A DNA stretch of 57,407 bases from Bacteroidaceae bacterium (GTDB lineage: Bacteria > Bacteroidota > Bacteroidia > Bacteroidales > Bacteroidaceae), in assembly GCA_017429525.1 (NCBI GenBank), contig JAFROT010000001.1, forward strand, positions 1 through 57,407, given 5' to 3'. Below the pieces are notes generated by a model. It was not told where the DNA came from. It ran no database searches and saw nothing but the letters and a program-made list of their open reading frames with translations. Positions 1-8,281 of the stretch are shown here, in pieces (positions within the stretch are counted from its first letter, which is position 1; each line of letters starts with the position of its first letter). The position numbers and the translations under genes were made by a program.

Positions 1-54
1 CTGATGTCGATGGTCAGCATCGTCATGGCAGGCTTGACCATTGCCTTCTCGTAA
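1..54 (+). CDS. 3' end of a truncated upstream gene, probably membrane protein
   Basis: The first 17 codons of the window are open in frame 1 and close with TAA at 52-54. They read as a hydrophobic tail rich in Met, Ile, Val and Ala (LMSMVSIVMAGLTIAFS), which looks like the end of a last transmembrane helix. The rest of the gene lies outside the window, so the family cannot be named. The following gene starts 115 bases downstream and a palindromic spacer repeat lies between them. Confidence 0.4.
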   Translation: MMSMVSIVMAGLTIAFS

Positions 55-91
55 GAAGGCCAAAACAAGCCCCGACAAGCTCACCCCAACA

Positions 92-312
92 GCCTCACCC
101 CCAGCCCCTCTCCAAGGGAGAGGGGAGTATATACCATCAAAGGATAGGGAACTGTTAAATCACTTGATTATGAAAAAGATATTATTTCCATTTCTCCTAT
201 TCATTCCCGTTTTATCCCTCTTCGCAAAGGTATCTACTCCCGTCTCCCCTTGGAGAGGGGTCGGGGGTGAGGCTTCTTCTTTCTCTTCTTGGAGAGGGGG
301 CGAGGCTGAGGC
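92..312. repeat. Inverted pair of palindromic spacer repeats, one arm inside the GH92 gene
   Basis: A GC-rich element at 92-128 contains a perfect 9-bp hairpin (CCCCTCTCC at 105-113, GGAGAGGGG at 117-125). A near-identical inverted copy lies at 236-273 and a degenerate third copy at 282-312. The first copy is upstream of the GH92 start at 170. The other two are translated in frame, just after the signal peptide. The element resembles REP-like intergenic repeats. Confidence 0.75.
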
Positions 313-2497
313 ATCAGTTGGTAAGGCTTCTTCTTCAGATTATACCGTTTATGTCAACCCTTTCATCGGCACGCAGACTGATGAGTCGGGCGCGCTGAGT
401 GGCAGTACTTTCCCAGGCGCTACGCTCCCGCAAGGGATGGTGCAGCTGAGTCCTGAGACGGAGCAGATGGTCACTTGGGATCCCTGCTGCGGTTATGATT
501 ATAACAAAGACAAAATCTATGGTTTCACACACACGCATCTGAGCGGTACTGGTTGTACGGACCTCATTGACGTGAGCCTAATGCCGGTGGCAGCAGAGGT
601 CACACCCGAGCAACTGAGTGCTGCCGATTTCAGTCAGCACTACAGCCATGACCAAGAGCGCGCACGCCCTGGCTACTATCAGGTCCTGCTGCAGGAGAGT
701 GGCGTGAACGTAGAACTCTCGGCTACCGTACGCACAGGCATTCACCGCTACACCTTTGCTGAGGGGCTACCGCAGGCGGTGGTGCTTGACCTCGACCGCG
801 GGACCTATCGCGGAGAGGCTTACTATTCGGGACGTCGCTCCTACGATATCATCCAAAGCCAGTTGCGCTTTATCGACGATCACACAATCGAAGGCTATCG
901 CGTCATCACCGGTTGGGCTAAGTTGCGCAAAGTCTATTTTCGTGCCGAGTTCTCGCGCCCGTTCAAGAGCCGCTTGCTCATGGACGGCGGCCGCAATGCC
1001 GGCGGAAGCGACGTCATCAACGGCCGCTGCCTGCGTACAGCACTCTGCTTCGACCCGTCCGAGGGTAAGGAACTGACCATTAAGGTTGCCATCTCGCCTG
1101 TCGATAGCGAGGGGGCGCGCAAGAATATGCGTGCTGAAGCTGCAAGCTGGGACTTCAAAGCATTCGTACAAGCAGCCCATGACACCTGGCAGAAGGCCCT
1201 CTCCTGCATCGACATTGGAGGTACCGATGACGAGAAGATCATCTTCTACACCGGCCTTTATCATGTTCTCATGCAGCCTAATACGATGAGTGACGTCGAT
1301 GGTCGCTACATGACCACCAACTTCGAAATCAAGCAGATGCCAGCAGGGCAGGCTTACCATAGCACCTTCAGCCTTTGGGATACATTCCGTGCTGCACACC
1401 CTCTCTACACGCTTATCGCTCCTGATGTTGCTGCGCAGTTCGTACGCGACATGATTCTCCATCACGAGACCTACGGCTACTTGCCTATCTGGGATCTCTG
1501 GGGGCAGGACAACTACTGCATGATCGGCAATCACGCTATCCCCGTGTTAGCGGATGCCATTTTAGCCGACTTGCCCGGCATCGACGTCGAAGCAGCCTAT
1601 AAGGCTATGGTCGAGAGCAGTACGCGCAGTCATCCCAACTCACCTTTCGAGGTTTGGGAGCAATACGGCTATTACCCTCAGCCGCTGCAGAACACAAGCG
1701 TGAGCATCACCCTCGAGCAATGTTTCGACGATGCTTGCGTGGCTGCCGTTGCCAAGAAACTCGGGCGCACCGAGGACTACGAGCGCTTCTATCGCCGCAG
1801 CCTGTTTTACAAGAACCTCTTCGACTCGGCAACCGGTTTCTTCCGTCCAAAGGACGAGCAGGGAAAATGGATGGAAGGCTTCGACCCGCTCAGCTACGAA
1901 CAGCCCTGCTTTGTCGAAGGTAACGCGTGGCAGTATATGTGGTTTGTGCCTCACGACCCGCAGGGGCTCATCGACCTCTTCGGTGGCACGAAAGCTTTCC
2001 TGAAGAAACTCGACGAGAACTTTACGCTGACCGCCACGAGCGGTGAGGTCAACGGTAATGCAAGCGGTTTCATCGGTCAGTATGCTCATGGCAATGAACC
2101 CAGTCACCACACCGTCTACCTCTATTCGTTTGCAGGCCGTCCCGAACGGACGCAGGAACTTGTCGACCAGGTGCGGCGCGAGTTCTACCGCGCTACGCCC
2201 TGCGGTTATGCTGGCAACGATGACTGCGGTCAGATGTCCGCTTGGTACATCTTCTCGTCACTCGGTTTCTATCCCTTCCACGCAGGTGCCGCCGAGTATG
2301 TCATCGGAACGCCTTTGTTCAAGAAAGCCACGCTCCATCTCGCAGGCGGCAAGGATTTCGTTATCACAGCACCCCGAAAGACGCCTGAGCGCGTTCATGT
2401 CAAGGCCGTTCGGCTGAATGGCCGTGCCCTCAAGACGCACACACTGACGCACCGCCAAATTATGAACGGCGGCTCGCTGGAGTTTGTGATGAAATAA
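170..2497 (+). CDS. GH92 alpha-mannosidase, secreted
   Basis: This is a glycoside hydrolase family 92 exo-acting alpha-mannosidase of about 775 residues. The family is calcium-dependent, inverting, and trims mannose from host or yeast N-glycans and mannans. The ATG at 170 is preferred over an earlier in-frame start because it begins a clear signal peptide (MKKILFPFLLFIPVLSLFA). The mature part opens with the typical VNPFIGT block. The two signature motifs are intact: HGNEPSHH with the catalytic acid Glu near residue 643, and GNDDCGQMSAWY near 682-693 with the acidic pair of the base site. Odd feature: residues about 23-55 are low-complexity (SPWRGVGGEASS) and are encoded by palindromic repeat DNA, so they look like an in-frame repeat insertion rather than part of the fold. 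No SusC/SusD pair is adjacent. Confidence 0.93.
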   Translation: MKKILFPFLLFIPVLSLFAKVSTPVSPWRGVGGEASSFSSWRGGEAEASVGKASSSDYTVYVNPFIGTQTDESGALSGSTFPGATLPQGMVQLSPETEQMVTWDPCCGYDYNKDKIYGFTHTHLSGTGCTDLIDVSLMPVAAEVTPEQLSAADFSQHYSHDQERARPGYYQVLLQESGVNVELSATVRTGIHRYTFAEGLPQAVVLDLDRGTYRGEAYYSGRRSYDIIQSQLRFIDDHTIEGYRVITGWAKLRKVYFRAEFSRPFKSRLLMDGGRNAGGSDVINGRCLRTALCFDPSEGKELTIKVAISPVDSEGARKNMRAEAASWDFKAFVQAAHDTWQKALSCIDIGGTDDEKIIFYTGLYHVLMQPNTMSDVDGRYMTTNFEIKQMPAGQAYHSTFSLWDTFRAAHPLYTLIAPDVAAQFVRDMILHHETYGYLPIWDLWGQDNYCMIGNHAIPVLADAILADLPGIDVEAAYKAMVESSTRSHPNSPFEVWEQYGYYPQPLQNTSVSITLEQCFDDACVAAVAKKLGRTEDYERFYRRSLFYKNLFDSATGFFRPKDEQGKWMEGFDPLSYEQPCFVEGNAWQYMWFVPHDPQGLIDLFGGTKAFLKKLDENFTLTATSGEVNGNASGFIGQYAHGNEPSHHTVYLYSFAGRPERTQELVDQVRREFYRATPCGYAGNDDCGQMSAWYIFSSLGFYPFHAGAAEYVIGTPLFKKATLHLAGGKDFVITAPRKTPERVHVKAVRLNGRALKTHTLTHRQIMNGGSLEFVMK

Positions 2498-2508
2498 AGG
2501 TGGGGATT

Positions 2509-2625
2509 CTCGGCGACTGAATCGCCGAGCGCTATCGAGGGGGGTGAGGGAATCTCGGCGACTGAATCGCCGAGCGCTATCGAGGGGTAGAGGGATTCAT
2601 GGCAAGGGAATCGCCGAGCGCGATG
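2509..2625. repeat. Tandem hairpin repeats after GH92 gene
   Basis: Two nearly perfect 34-base copies start at 2509 and 2554, a 45-base period. Each contains the hairpin CTCGGCGA-ctgaa-TCGCCGAG and then GCGCTATCGAGGGG. A degenerate third copy at 2595-2625 keeps AATCGCCGAGCGC and runs into the 3' end of the minus-strand gene. The hairpins lie between the convergent GH92 and LRR genes and may help end transcription, but they lack a T-run. Confidence 0.8.
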
Positions 2626-3165
2626 TTACTTGCAGGGCTTGACCTTGACGGTCTTGCCGTTCTTCAGTCGGATGACGTAAACGCGGCTGGCATCTTGCAT
2701 ATCATCTTGCGGGATGCCAGCTGTGTCGTAGACCTGCTCGGCTGCGAGTTCACGCTTAGGGGAAGAGACGGTGGTCGTCGTGCCCCCGTCGATAGTCGTC
2801 TTGAATGCTCCAATTTTAGCATTTTTGAAAGCGTCGAAGGAGATATAGATGACAGACTGTGGAACGAAGAGCGTCTCAAGCGTTACCCCGTCGAAGGCAC
2901 CGGCGCAGATGCGCGTGACGCCATCGGGAATGGAGAACGACGATTCGCTGCGTCCCGCAGGATAGCGGACGAGCATACTGGGCTGCTCTTCAAATTTATA
3001 GCGTGCATAGAGGACTCCGTCCACAGTCATCAGTTCCATCTGGTAGTTGATGAAGACGTGGTCGGTCGGATATTTATCGGCCTGCTCGATGACTGTCTGT
3101 GCCGTTTGTGCGACAGCGCTTTGGCAGAACACGATGAGGATGATGGTAAGGAGTAATTGTTTCAT
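2626..3165 (-). CDS. Small secreted leucine-rich-repeat (BspA/LRR_5-like) protein
   Basis: A 179-residue exported protein with signal peptide MKQLLLTIILIVFCQSAVAQ. The middle (about 75-120) carries one or two BspA-type repeats, visible as FSIPDGVTRICAGAF and LFVPQSVIYISFDAF. This fold is used in Bacteroidetes surface proteins for binding. The C-terminus (VYDTAG... YVIRLKNGKTVKVKP) resembles the short C-terminal tails of Prevotella secreted proteins of the Por-secretion type, but it is too short to be sure. The protein is much smaller than typical BspA proteins. Its ATG overlaps the stop of the preceding gene by four bases (ATGA), so it is the last gene of the GH3 operon. Substrate or partner unknown. 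Confidence 0.65.
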   Translation of the reverse strand: MKQLLLTIILIVFCQSAVAQTAQTVIEQADKYPTDHVFINYQMELMTVDGVLYARYKFEEQPSMLVRYPAGRSESSFSIPDGVTRICAGAFDGVTLETLFVPQSVIYISFDAFKNAKIGAFKTTIDGGTTTTVSSPKRELAAEQVYDTAGIPQDDMQDASRVYVIRLKNGKTVKVKPCK

Positions 3166-4436
3166 AGTCTTTGATGTGATGATTCGGGGATGAGTAGTCG
3201 GAGCGTCTCCTCAATAAGTTGTCGGCAGTGGGAGGGGATGATGATGTGGTGGTTGCCGATGGGGGCGGTGAGGAAGTAGCGGGCCTGCTCGGGTTCGGCG
3301 AGGCGGATGATCTGCTGTGTACGGCAGAGGCCGGGCTCTGACTGGCTGGTCGTGAGTTCGCCTTCGCTGGCGAAATAGCGGCTGAGGTCGGGTGCCAGCT
3401 TGAAAAGGGTCACGGGGCCAGATGGCATGAACCCCCTGATACCTACGCCAATGCCCGATTCGAAGTGCGTGTCGAGCTCGTAGCGTTCGACCATATTGAG
3501 TGGAATCGTGCAATGCGCGAAGAGGAGGGTGCCCGTTTCGGGGTCGATGCGGGCAGGGTTAGCCTGGAAACCTGATACGCCAGTCAGGGCGCGGGCTACA
3601 GCCATAGAGAGCATTGCGGGGACATCGCCCTCGCAGCCGGCAATGAAGCCCTCGGCATTGAGGCGCGCGAGCGCCAGGCAGCCTGTGTTGTGGAGGGCGC
3701 TGAGGAGGTCAAAGCAGCGGATGGTGAAGCCGTTCAGGGCGTGGCGCTCGACGATGGTGCGCAGAGCCGTGTAGATGCGCTTAGCGCCGCCAAGGTAAGG
3801 AGATGCCTCGGATGAGGTGGCTGATGGCGAATACAATTCATCAGTAAGCGACGGGACTGCGGGCTGGAGGGGATCGGCGTGAAGGGGGTGCTCGGTCAGA
3901 GCTTGGAACTCGTCAATGACCTCTTGTATGGGGAGCCTTACGAGCTCGATGCCGAGGTGGCGACTCACGAGGGCCGGGTCGACGTGGCTGGAGATGAGCC
4001 AGTCGGAAGGCTCGCCGATGACGCCGAGGCGCTGTCCCCGCAGGCTCGTTATGGCCTGTTCGGCTTTAGCGAGAAGGGCGATGCGGGCGCTGATGTAGGC
4101 TGGCGTTCCGTGCAGGATTTCGCCTTGCAACCCTTGTTGGCGGAGGAAGGAGAGAATCTCCATAGCTGCAGCAAGTGAGTTGCTGCTGCCGGAGGTCAGA
4201 AGGCGGAAGGGACGCGAGCCCTGTTGCAGAAGCGTTGGCAGCAGGCGACGGAATAGACCTTCGGTTCCGCCCGTTCGGACGTAGATGAGGTCGAGGTCGT
4301 GGGAGCCGTAGTCAGCATAGTCGTTGCCACGGAGCGTGTAGTCAATGTCCAGACTATCAAGGAAGAGGCGCGTGGCGGTGGCCACGGCCTCTTCGTTATG
4401 CAGTTGGGAAGTGAGGGTAAAGATAGCGATTGACAT
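3162..4436 (-). CDS. Fucose/arabinose isomerase-like protein
   Basis: A 424-residue cytoplasmic protein with no signal peptide. The overall layout fits the L-fucose/L-arabinose isomerase-like superfamily: an N-terminal Rossmann-like half (IYVRTGGTEGLF, LLTSGSSNSLAAAMEIL), a middle piece with RLGVIGEPSDWLISS near residues 138-152, and a C-terminal half with FAHCTIPLNMV and GFMPSGPVTLFKLAPD. Bacteroidetes genomes carry many such uncharacterised relatives. I see the family resemblance but cannot point to a full set of Mn-binding residues, so isomerase activity is an inference. It follows the GH3 gene by 10 bases and overlaps the LRR gene by four, so the three are probably one transcript. A role in handling the sugar released by the GH3 enzyme would fit. 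Confidence 0.6.
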   Translation of the reverse strand: MSIAIFTLTSQLHNEEAVATATRLFLDSLDIDYTLRGNDYADYGSHDLDLIYVRTGGTEGLFRRLLPTLLQQGSRPFRLLTSGSSNSLAAAMEILSFLRQQGLQGEILHGTPAYISARIALLAKAEQAITSLRGQRLGVIGEPSDWLISSHVDPALVSRHLGIELVRLPIQEVIDEFQALTEHPLHADPLQPAVPSLTDELYSPSATSSEASPYLGGAKRIYTALRTIVERHALNGFTIRCFDLLSALHNTGCLALARLNAEGFIAGCEGDVPAMLSMAVARALTGVSGFQANPARIDPETGTLLFAHCTIPLNMVERYELDTHFESGIGVGIRGFMPSGPVTLFKLAPDLSRYFASEGELTTSQSEPGLCRTQQIIRLAEPEQARYFLTAPIGNHHIIIPSHCRQLIEETLRLLIPESSHQRL

Positions 4437-4446
4437 AGGGCAGGCG

Positions 4447-7032
4447 TCAGTCTTGAATGTTCACTTCCAGGCGTTTCAGGTCTTCAGGGCGCGAACTGGT
4501 GCCGTAGAGCAGTTCGTAGCGGCCGGAGTGGGCGCAGACGGTGTTGGTCTGCGGGTTCCACAGCTCGAAGGTCTTGGCAGAGAGCGGCAACTCGACATGA
4601 ACGCTCTTGCCGGCTTTGACGTCCACGCGCTTGAAACCACGGAGCGAGCGCAGCGGGCCCTCAGTGTCGCTGAGGTCGCGGACGTAGAGTTGCAGCACTT
4701 CGGTGCCGTCGCGGTGCCCAGTGTTCTTGATGTCCACGGAGAGCGTGCCGTCGAACCCGCCGTTCATCTTCAGCGTAGCCGTGCCCACCTCGAAAGTCGT
4801 GTAGCTGAGGCCGTAGCCGAAGGCGTAGAGCGGGTCGGAGAAGTAGCGGTAGGTGCGTCCCTTCATCGAGTAGTCCTCGTAGTCGGGCAGCTGTTCGCTG
4901 GTGCGGTAGAAGGTGACGGGCAGCTTGCCGCTGGGATTCGTCGTGCCGAAGAGCACGTCGGCCACAGCCGTTCCGCCTTCCTGACCGGGATACCAGGCCT
5001 GCAGGATAGCATCGCACGACTGCGTTTCGGGCGTCAGTGCGATGGCCGAGCCCGAGCAGCAGACGAAGATGACGCGCTTGCCAGCAGCTTTCAGCGCTTT
5101 CAAGAACTCGCGCTGCACGCGGGGCAGTTCGATGTTCGTGCGGTCGCCGCCACGGAAACCATCGATGTTAACAGGCATTTCCTCGCCCTCAAGAGCCGGG
5201 GAAATGCCGCCGACGAACACTACGGTCTGGATGCCTTTCAGCTGATTGATGACGGCTTGATAGTCGATGGGCAGTTCCTTGGCGACGTCAATTTTGAGGT
5301 CAGCGCCCCACGTCTTGACGAATTGGAACAGCACCTCAATCAGGTAGCTCTTGCCCGCCTCGGCCTGGATGACGGTGCGGGTGGGGGTTGTGCGCCAGGT
5401 GTGTTGACGCTGTTTGCGCTCGCCGTCCACGTAGACCTCGAAGTGGCCGGTGCCCTCAACGTTGACGACGTATTCGCCAGCCTCACGCGGCGTGAAAGTC
5501 GTCTCGTACTTGGCCGAGAAATCCTCCAGCGCCACGTTGGGTGCGAAGTTGTGCATGCCTGCCGTTGTCACGGCCAAGGGGTTGGTATAGAACTGAGTCG
5601 TCACGGCTTTGCCCTGGCGCTCGGTGTTGTTCCAGAATGTGCCACGCAGACCACGATGGCCAGCAACTGCACACTCGGTGGCCAGACGGCTGTCCATGAC
5701 CAGCTCGTTGGTCAGGTCGCAGCCGCGCAGGTAGGTCAGTTTCTTCTGCTTGGCACAGATGCCTTCAAGGATGGTCACGGTGTGGTTCGGCGTGCCGTTG
5801 TAATTGCCCCAGAGCATCGGCGTGTTGTCTGCGTTCGGGCCGATAACGGCGATGCGCTCGCTGCCAGCTCGCAGAGGAAGGACGGCGTTGTCATTTTTCA
5901 GCAGTACCATCGTCTGGCGGGCCATCTCGAGGGCCTTCAGAGCACTCTCTTTCGTGGACATGGCCGAGTACGGAATCTTGGACCACTCGACCAGTGCTGG
6001 ATCGTCCATCTCACCGAGGTCAAAGCGTCCTTCGAGGAGGCGGCAGACATGCTTGTCCACTTCGGCCTCAGTGATGAATCCGCGTCGCACGGCCTCGGGG
6101 ATGCTGCGGTAGACGTAGCCCCAACCGCACTCGACATCGGTACCAGCCAGTGCACCAACGGCAGCCGCATGAACGGCGTCGCTGCTCGTCTTGTGGTTCT
6201 GGTGGAAGTCGCTGATGGCACCGCAGTCACTGACGACCAGATACTGGAAGCCCCAGTCGTTGCGCAGGATCTGATTGAGGAGGCGTGAGTTGCCGCAGCA
6301 AGGCTCGTCGTCCAGGCGCTGGTAGGCGCACATGACCTCGCGTACCTTAGCCTCCTCCACCAGCGTCTTGAATGCAGGCAGATAGGTCTCGTAGAGGTCG
6401 CGCAGGCTGACATCGGTCAGGTTGGCGGTGTGACGCGTATATTCGGGACCGCTGTGCACGGCGTAGTGCTTGGCGCAGGCCCACAGCTTGCGGTACTTGG
6501 ACGACTCGGGACCCTGCAGTCCGCGCACGACCTGTGTGCCCATGACAGAGGTCAAATAGGGATCCTCGCCGTAGGTCTCCTGTCCGCGTCCCCAGCGCGT
6601 GTCGCGGAAGATGTTCACGTTAGGCGTCCACACCGAGAGGCTGTGGAATTTCTCGTCCTCGCCGCCCAACTCGTGCATGCGGCGATTGTACTGAGCGCGG
6701 AATTCCGTGCTGGCGACGTCAAACACGCGGTAGACCATCTCGGGGTTCCAGGAGGCTGCCATGGCAATGGGCTCGGGGAAGACCGTTACATTGCCTTGAT
6801 TGGCGGCGCCGTGCAGGGCCTCGCTCCACCAGAAGAATTTCTTGATGCCCAGTCGGGGGATGGCAGGGCTCTCGTCCAGCATCAGCTGGGCTTTCTCCTC
6901 GAGCGTCAGACGCTGGCAAAGGTCGGCGGCACGTTCGCGGGCACTCAGTTCGGGATTTTGGTAGGGCAGTTGCTGAGCAGAAGCCCCAGTGGCCGTGCAA
7001 AGCAGGACGACCATTAAGAGGAATTTTTTCAT
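4447..7032 (-). CDS. GH3 beta-glycosidase with PA14 insertion (beta-glucosidase/beta-xylosidase type)
   Basis: An 861-residue secreted glycoside hydrolase family 3 enzyme, a retaining exo-acting enzyme that removes beta-linked glucose or xylose from oligosaccharides. The start at 7032 is chosen over one 12 codons earlier because it begins the signal peptide MKKFLLMVVLLCTATGASAQ. The N-terminal barrel shows FFWWSEALHG, RWGRGQETYGEDP and KHYAVHSG, and the nucleophile Asp269 in VVSDCGAI. A PA14-like domain interrupts the second domain at roughly 455-600 (FWNNTERQG, FEVYVDGERK). A fibronectin III-like domain ends the protein. The WWSEALHG block is typical of xylosidase/arabinosidase-like members, so beta-xylosidase is as likely as beta-glucosidase. 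It is the first gene of a three-gene minus-strand operon with a good -7 element upstream. Confidence 0.93.
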   Translation of the reverse strand: MKKFLLMVVLLCTATGASAQQLPYQNPELSARERAADLCQRLTLEEKAQLMLDESPAIPRLGIKKFFWWSEALHGAANQGNVTVFPEPIAMAASWNPEMVYRVFDVASTEFRAQYNRRMHELGGEDEKFHSLSVWTPNVNIFRDTRWGRGQETYGEDPYLTSVMGTQVVRGLQGPESSKYRKLWACAKHYAVHSGPEYTRHTANLTDVSLRDLYETYLPAFKTLVEEAKVREVMCAYQRLDDEPCCGNSRLLNQILRNDWGFQYLVVSDCGAISDFHQNHKTSSDAVHAAAVGALAGTDVECGWGYVYRSIPEAVRRGFITEAEVDKHVCRLLEGRFDLGEMDDPALVEWSKIPYSAMSTKESALKALEMARQTMVLLKNDNAVLPLRAGSERIAVIGPNADNTPMLWGNYNGTPNHTVTILEGICAKQKKLTYLRGCDLTNELVMDSRLATECAVAGHRGLRGTFWNNTERQGKAVTTQFYTNPLAVTTAGMHNFAPNVALEDFSAKYETTFTPREAGEYVVNVEGTGHFEVYVDGERKQRQHTWRTTPTRTVIQAEAGKSYLIEVLFQFVKTWGADLKIDVAKELPIDYQAVINQLKGIQTVVFVGGISPALEGEEMPVNIDGFRGGDRTNIELPRVQREFLKALKAAGKRVIFVCCSGSAIALTPETQSCDAILQAWYPGQEGGTAVADVLFGTTNPSGKLPVTFYRTSEQLPDYEDYSMKGRTYRYFSDPLYAFGYGLSYTTFEVGTATLKMNGGFDGTLSVDIKNTGHRDGTEVLQLYVRDLSDTEGPLRSLRGFKRVDVKAGKSVHVELPLSAKTFELWNPQTNTVCAHSGRYELLYGTSSRPEDLKRLEVNIQD

Positions 7033-7065
7033 ATTAGTTATGTTAATCGTATTGGTTTTCGGTTG

Positions 7066-7073
7066 CAAAGATA
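7066..7073 (-). promoter_or_regulatory. Bacteroidetes -7 promoter element for the GH3 operon
   Basis: On the minus strand this reads TATCTTTG, matching the Bacteroidetes sigma-ABfr -7 consensus TAnnTTTG. It lies 34 bases upstream of the GH3 start. No clear -33 TTTG is visible at the expected spacing. Confidence 0.6.
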
Positions 7074-7170
7074 AACCTTTTCAGCGAGACGACCTTCTAC
7101 TTTTGTCTCTTTTTGTTTTGAATTTACGATTTCTCAGACTTTTACAGCGGAGGGGCGCTAAACGCTGTGT

Positions 7171-7259
7171 CAAGTTGAGTTAAGTTTCGGAAGTAATGAA
7201 TATGTTAAGAATTAGCCCCTACGGGGTTTGAGCTTCCGAAACTTCAATCAAGTTGAGTT
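7171..7259. repeat. Inverted repeat flanked by 11-bp direct repeats
   Basis: A 12-bp inverted pair, AAGTTTCGGAAG at 7182-7193 and CTTCCGAAACTT at 7233-7244, encloses a small CCCCTACGGGG hairpin. It is flanked by the direct repeat CAAGTTGAGTT at 7171-7181 and 7249-7259. The layout resembles a very small inverted-repeat element with target duplication, although four bases (CAAT) separate the right arm from the right direct repeat. It sits in the divergent spacer between the GH3 operon and the next gene. Confidence 0.6.
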
Positions 7260-7273
7260 TTTTGGCATTTTCC

Positions 7274-7304
7274 TTGGCCGTCCCGCCGTTTATGCTTACC
7301 TTTG
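7274..7304 (+). promoter_or_regulatory. Bacteroidetes promoter for the SGNH hydrolase gene
   Basis: TTGG at 7274-7277 is followed after 19 bases by TACCTTTG at 7297-7304. Both the sequences and the spacing match the Bacteroidetes -33/-7 promoter. Transcription should begin near 7311, leaving a leader of about 25 bases before the ATG at 7336. Confidence 0.75.
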
Positions 7305-7335
7305 CAGTGAAATACTATCAAAAATCAGATGGTCA

Positions 7336-8214
7336 ATGAAAAGGTTATTATGGATATTCGTGCTCAGCCTGGTCGTGGGCAGCACGGTGGCACAGGAGCT
7401 TCGCACGCTCCGCGTGTTGGCGATTGGCAACTCATTCTCGGAGGACGCCGTGGAGCAATACTTATGGGAGTTGGGTCGCGAGGCAGGCTACAACCTCGTC
7501 ATCGGCAATGCCTATCGCGGAGGTTGGAGTCTGGCCGCCCATTGGAAGGACGCGTCGACCAGGGCGGCCGACACAGAGTATCGTAAGGTCGTCAACGGTC
7601 AACGGACGAACATGGGTAAGCGTGCGATACGTGATATCGTGACCGACGAGCCTTGGGACGTCATTACTTTCCAGCAATTGAGTCAGCAGGCAGGGCGAAC
7701 GGGCAGCTATGAGCCCAGCCTCAGTCTGATGATTGGCTATGTCAAGGCTTTGGCACGCGTGGACTCGGTGCGACTGGGCTTTCATCAGACTTGGGCCTAC
7801 GCACAAGACTCTGACCATCGCGGCTTCGCGCTCTACGACCGCAATCAGTTCCGCATGTATGCCAGCATCGTCGCGGCAGTGGAGGATGCGATGCAGGAGC
7901 ACCGCGATGACCTCTCGTTCTACATCCCCACGGGTACAGCTATCCAGAACGCTCGTACGACATCGCTGGTGGCGCAGGCTATCGGCGAGGGCGAGCCCGT
8001 CAACCGCGAACTGACGCGCGATGGCTACCACCTTAATTACGTGGTCGGCCGCTATATCGCAGCTTGTACGTGGCTGGAGGCCCTCACGGGCGTCAGTCCT
8101 GTAGGCATGAAAGCGCGTCCCAAGGGTATGAGTCCCAATCAGGCTTATTTCGCGCAGCAAGCCGCTCATGCCGCCATCCTTGTTCCGGTGGCCGTTACGC
8201 CGATTGAGGAGTAG
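7336..8214 (+). CDS. Secreted SGNH/GDSL hydrolase, DUF4886 family
   Basis: A 292-residue protein of the SGNH hydrolase superfamily, Bacteroidetes DUF4886 type. The ATG at 7336 is preferred because it lies downstream of the promoter and starts the signal peptide MKRLLWIFVLSLVVGSTVAQ. The nucleophile block is AIGNSFSEDAVEQYLWEL and the C-terminal catalytic pair is in DGYHLNYVVGRY (Asp-x-x-His). The block VITFQQLSQQAG lies in between. Members are thought to deacylate carbohydrates or act as lipases, but substrates are mostly untested. The GNAT gene starts 67 bases downstream on the same strand. Confidence 0.8.
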   Translation: MKRLLWIFVLSLVVGSTVAQELRTLRVLAIGNSFSEDAVEQYLWELGREAGYNLVIGNAYRGGWSLAAHWKDASTRAADTEYRKVVNGQRTNMGKRAIRDIVTDEPWDVITFQQLSQQAGRTGSYEPSLSLMIGYVKALARVDSVRLGFHQTWAYAQDSDHRGFALYDRNQFRMYASIVAAVEDAMQEHRDDLSFYIPTGTAIQNARTTSLVAQAIGEGEPVNRELTRDGYHLNYVVGRYIAACTWLEALTGVSPVGMKARPKGMSPNQAYFAQQAAHAAILVPVAVTPIEE

Positions 8215-8281
8215 ATCCTTTCGATGCTTTTCATTTTCCTACTTTCAGCTTTCGCCCTATTCGCTCTTCCACTTTCTCCCC

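Noticed and set aside
4345-6288. 647-codon open frame on the plus strand opposite the GH3 and isomerase-like genes
   Set aside because: It lies antisense to two strongly supported genes, has no family motifs or plausible start, and its composition reflects the high-GC complementary strand.
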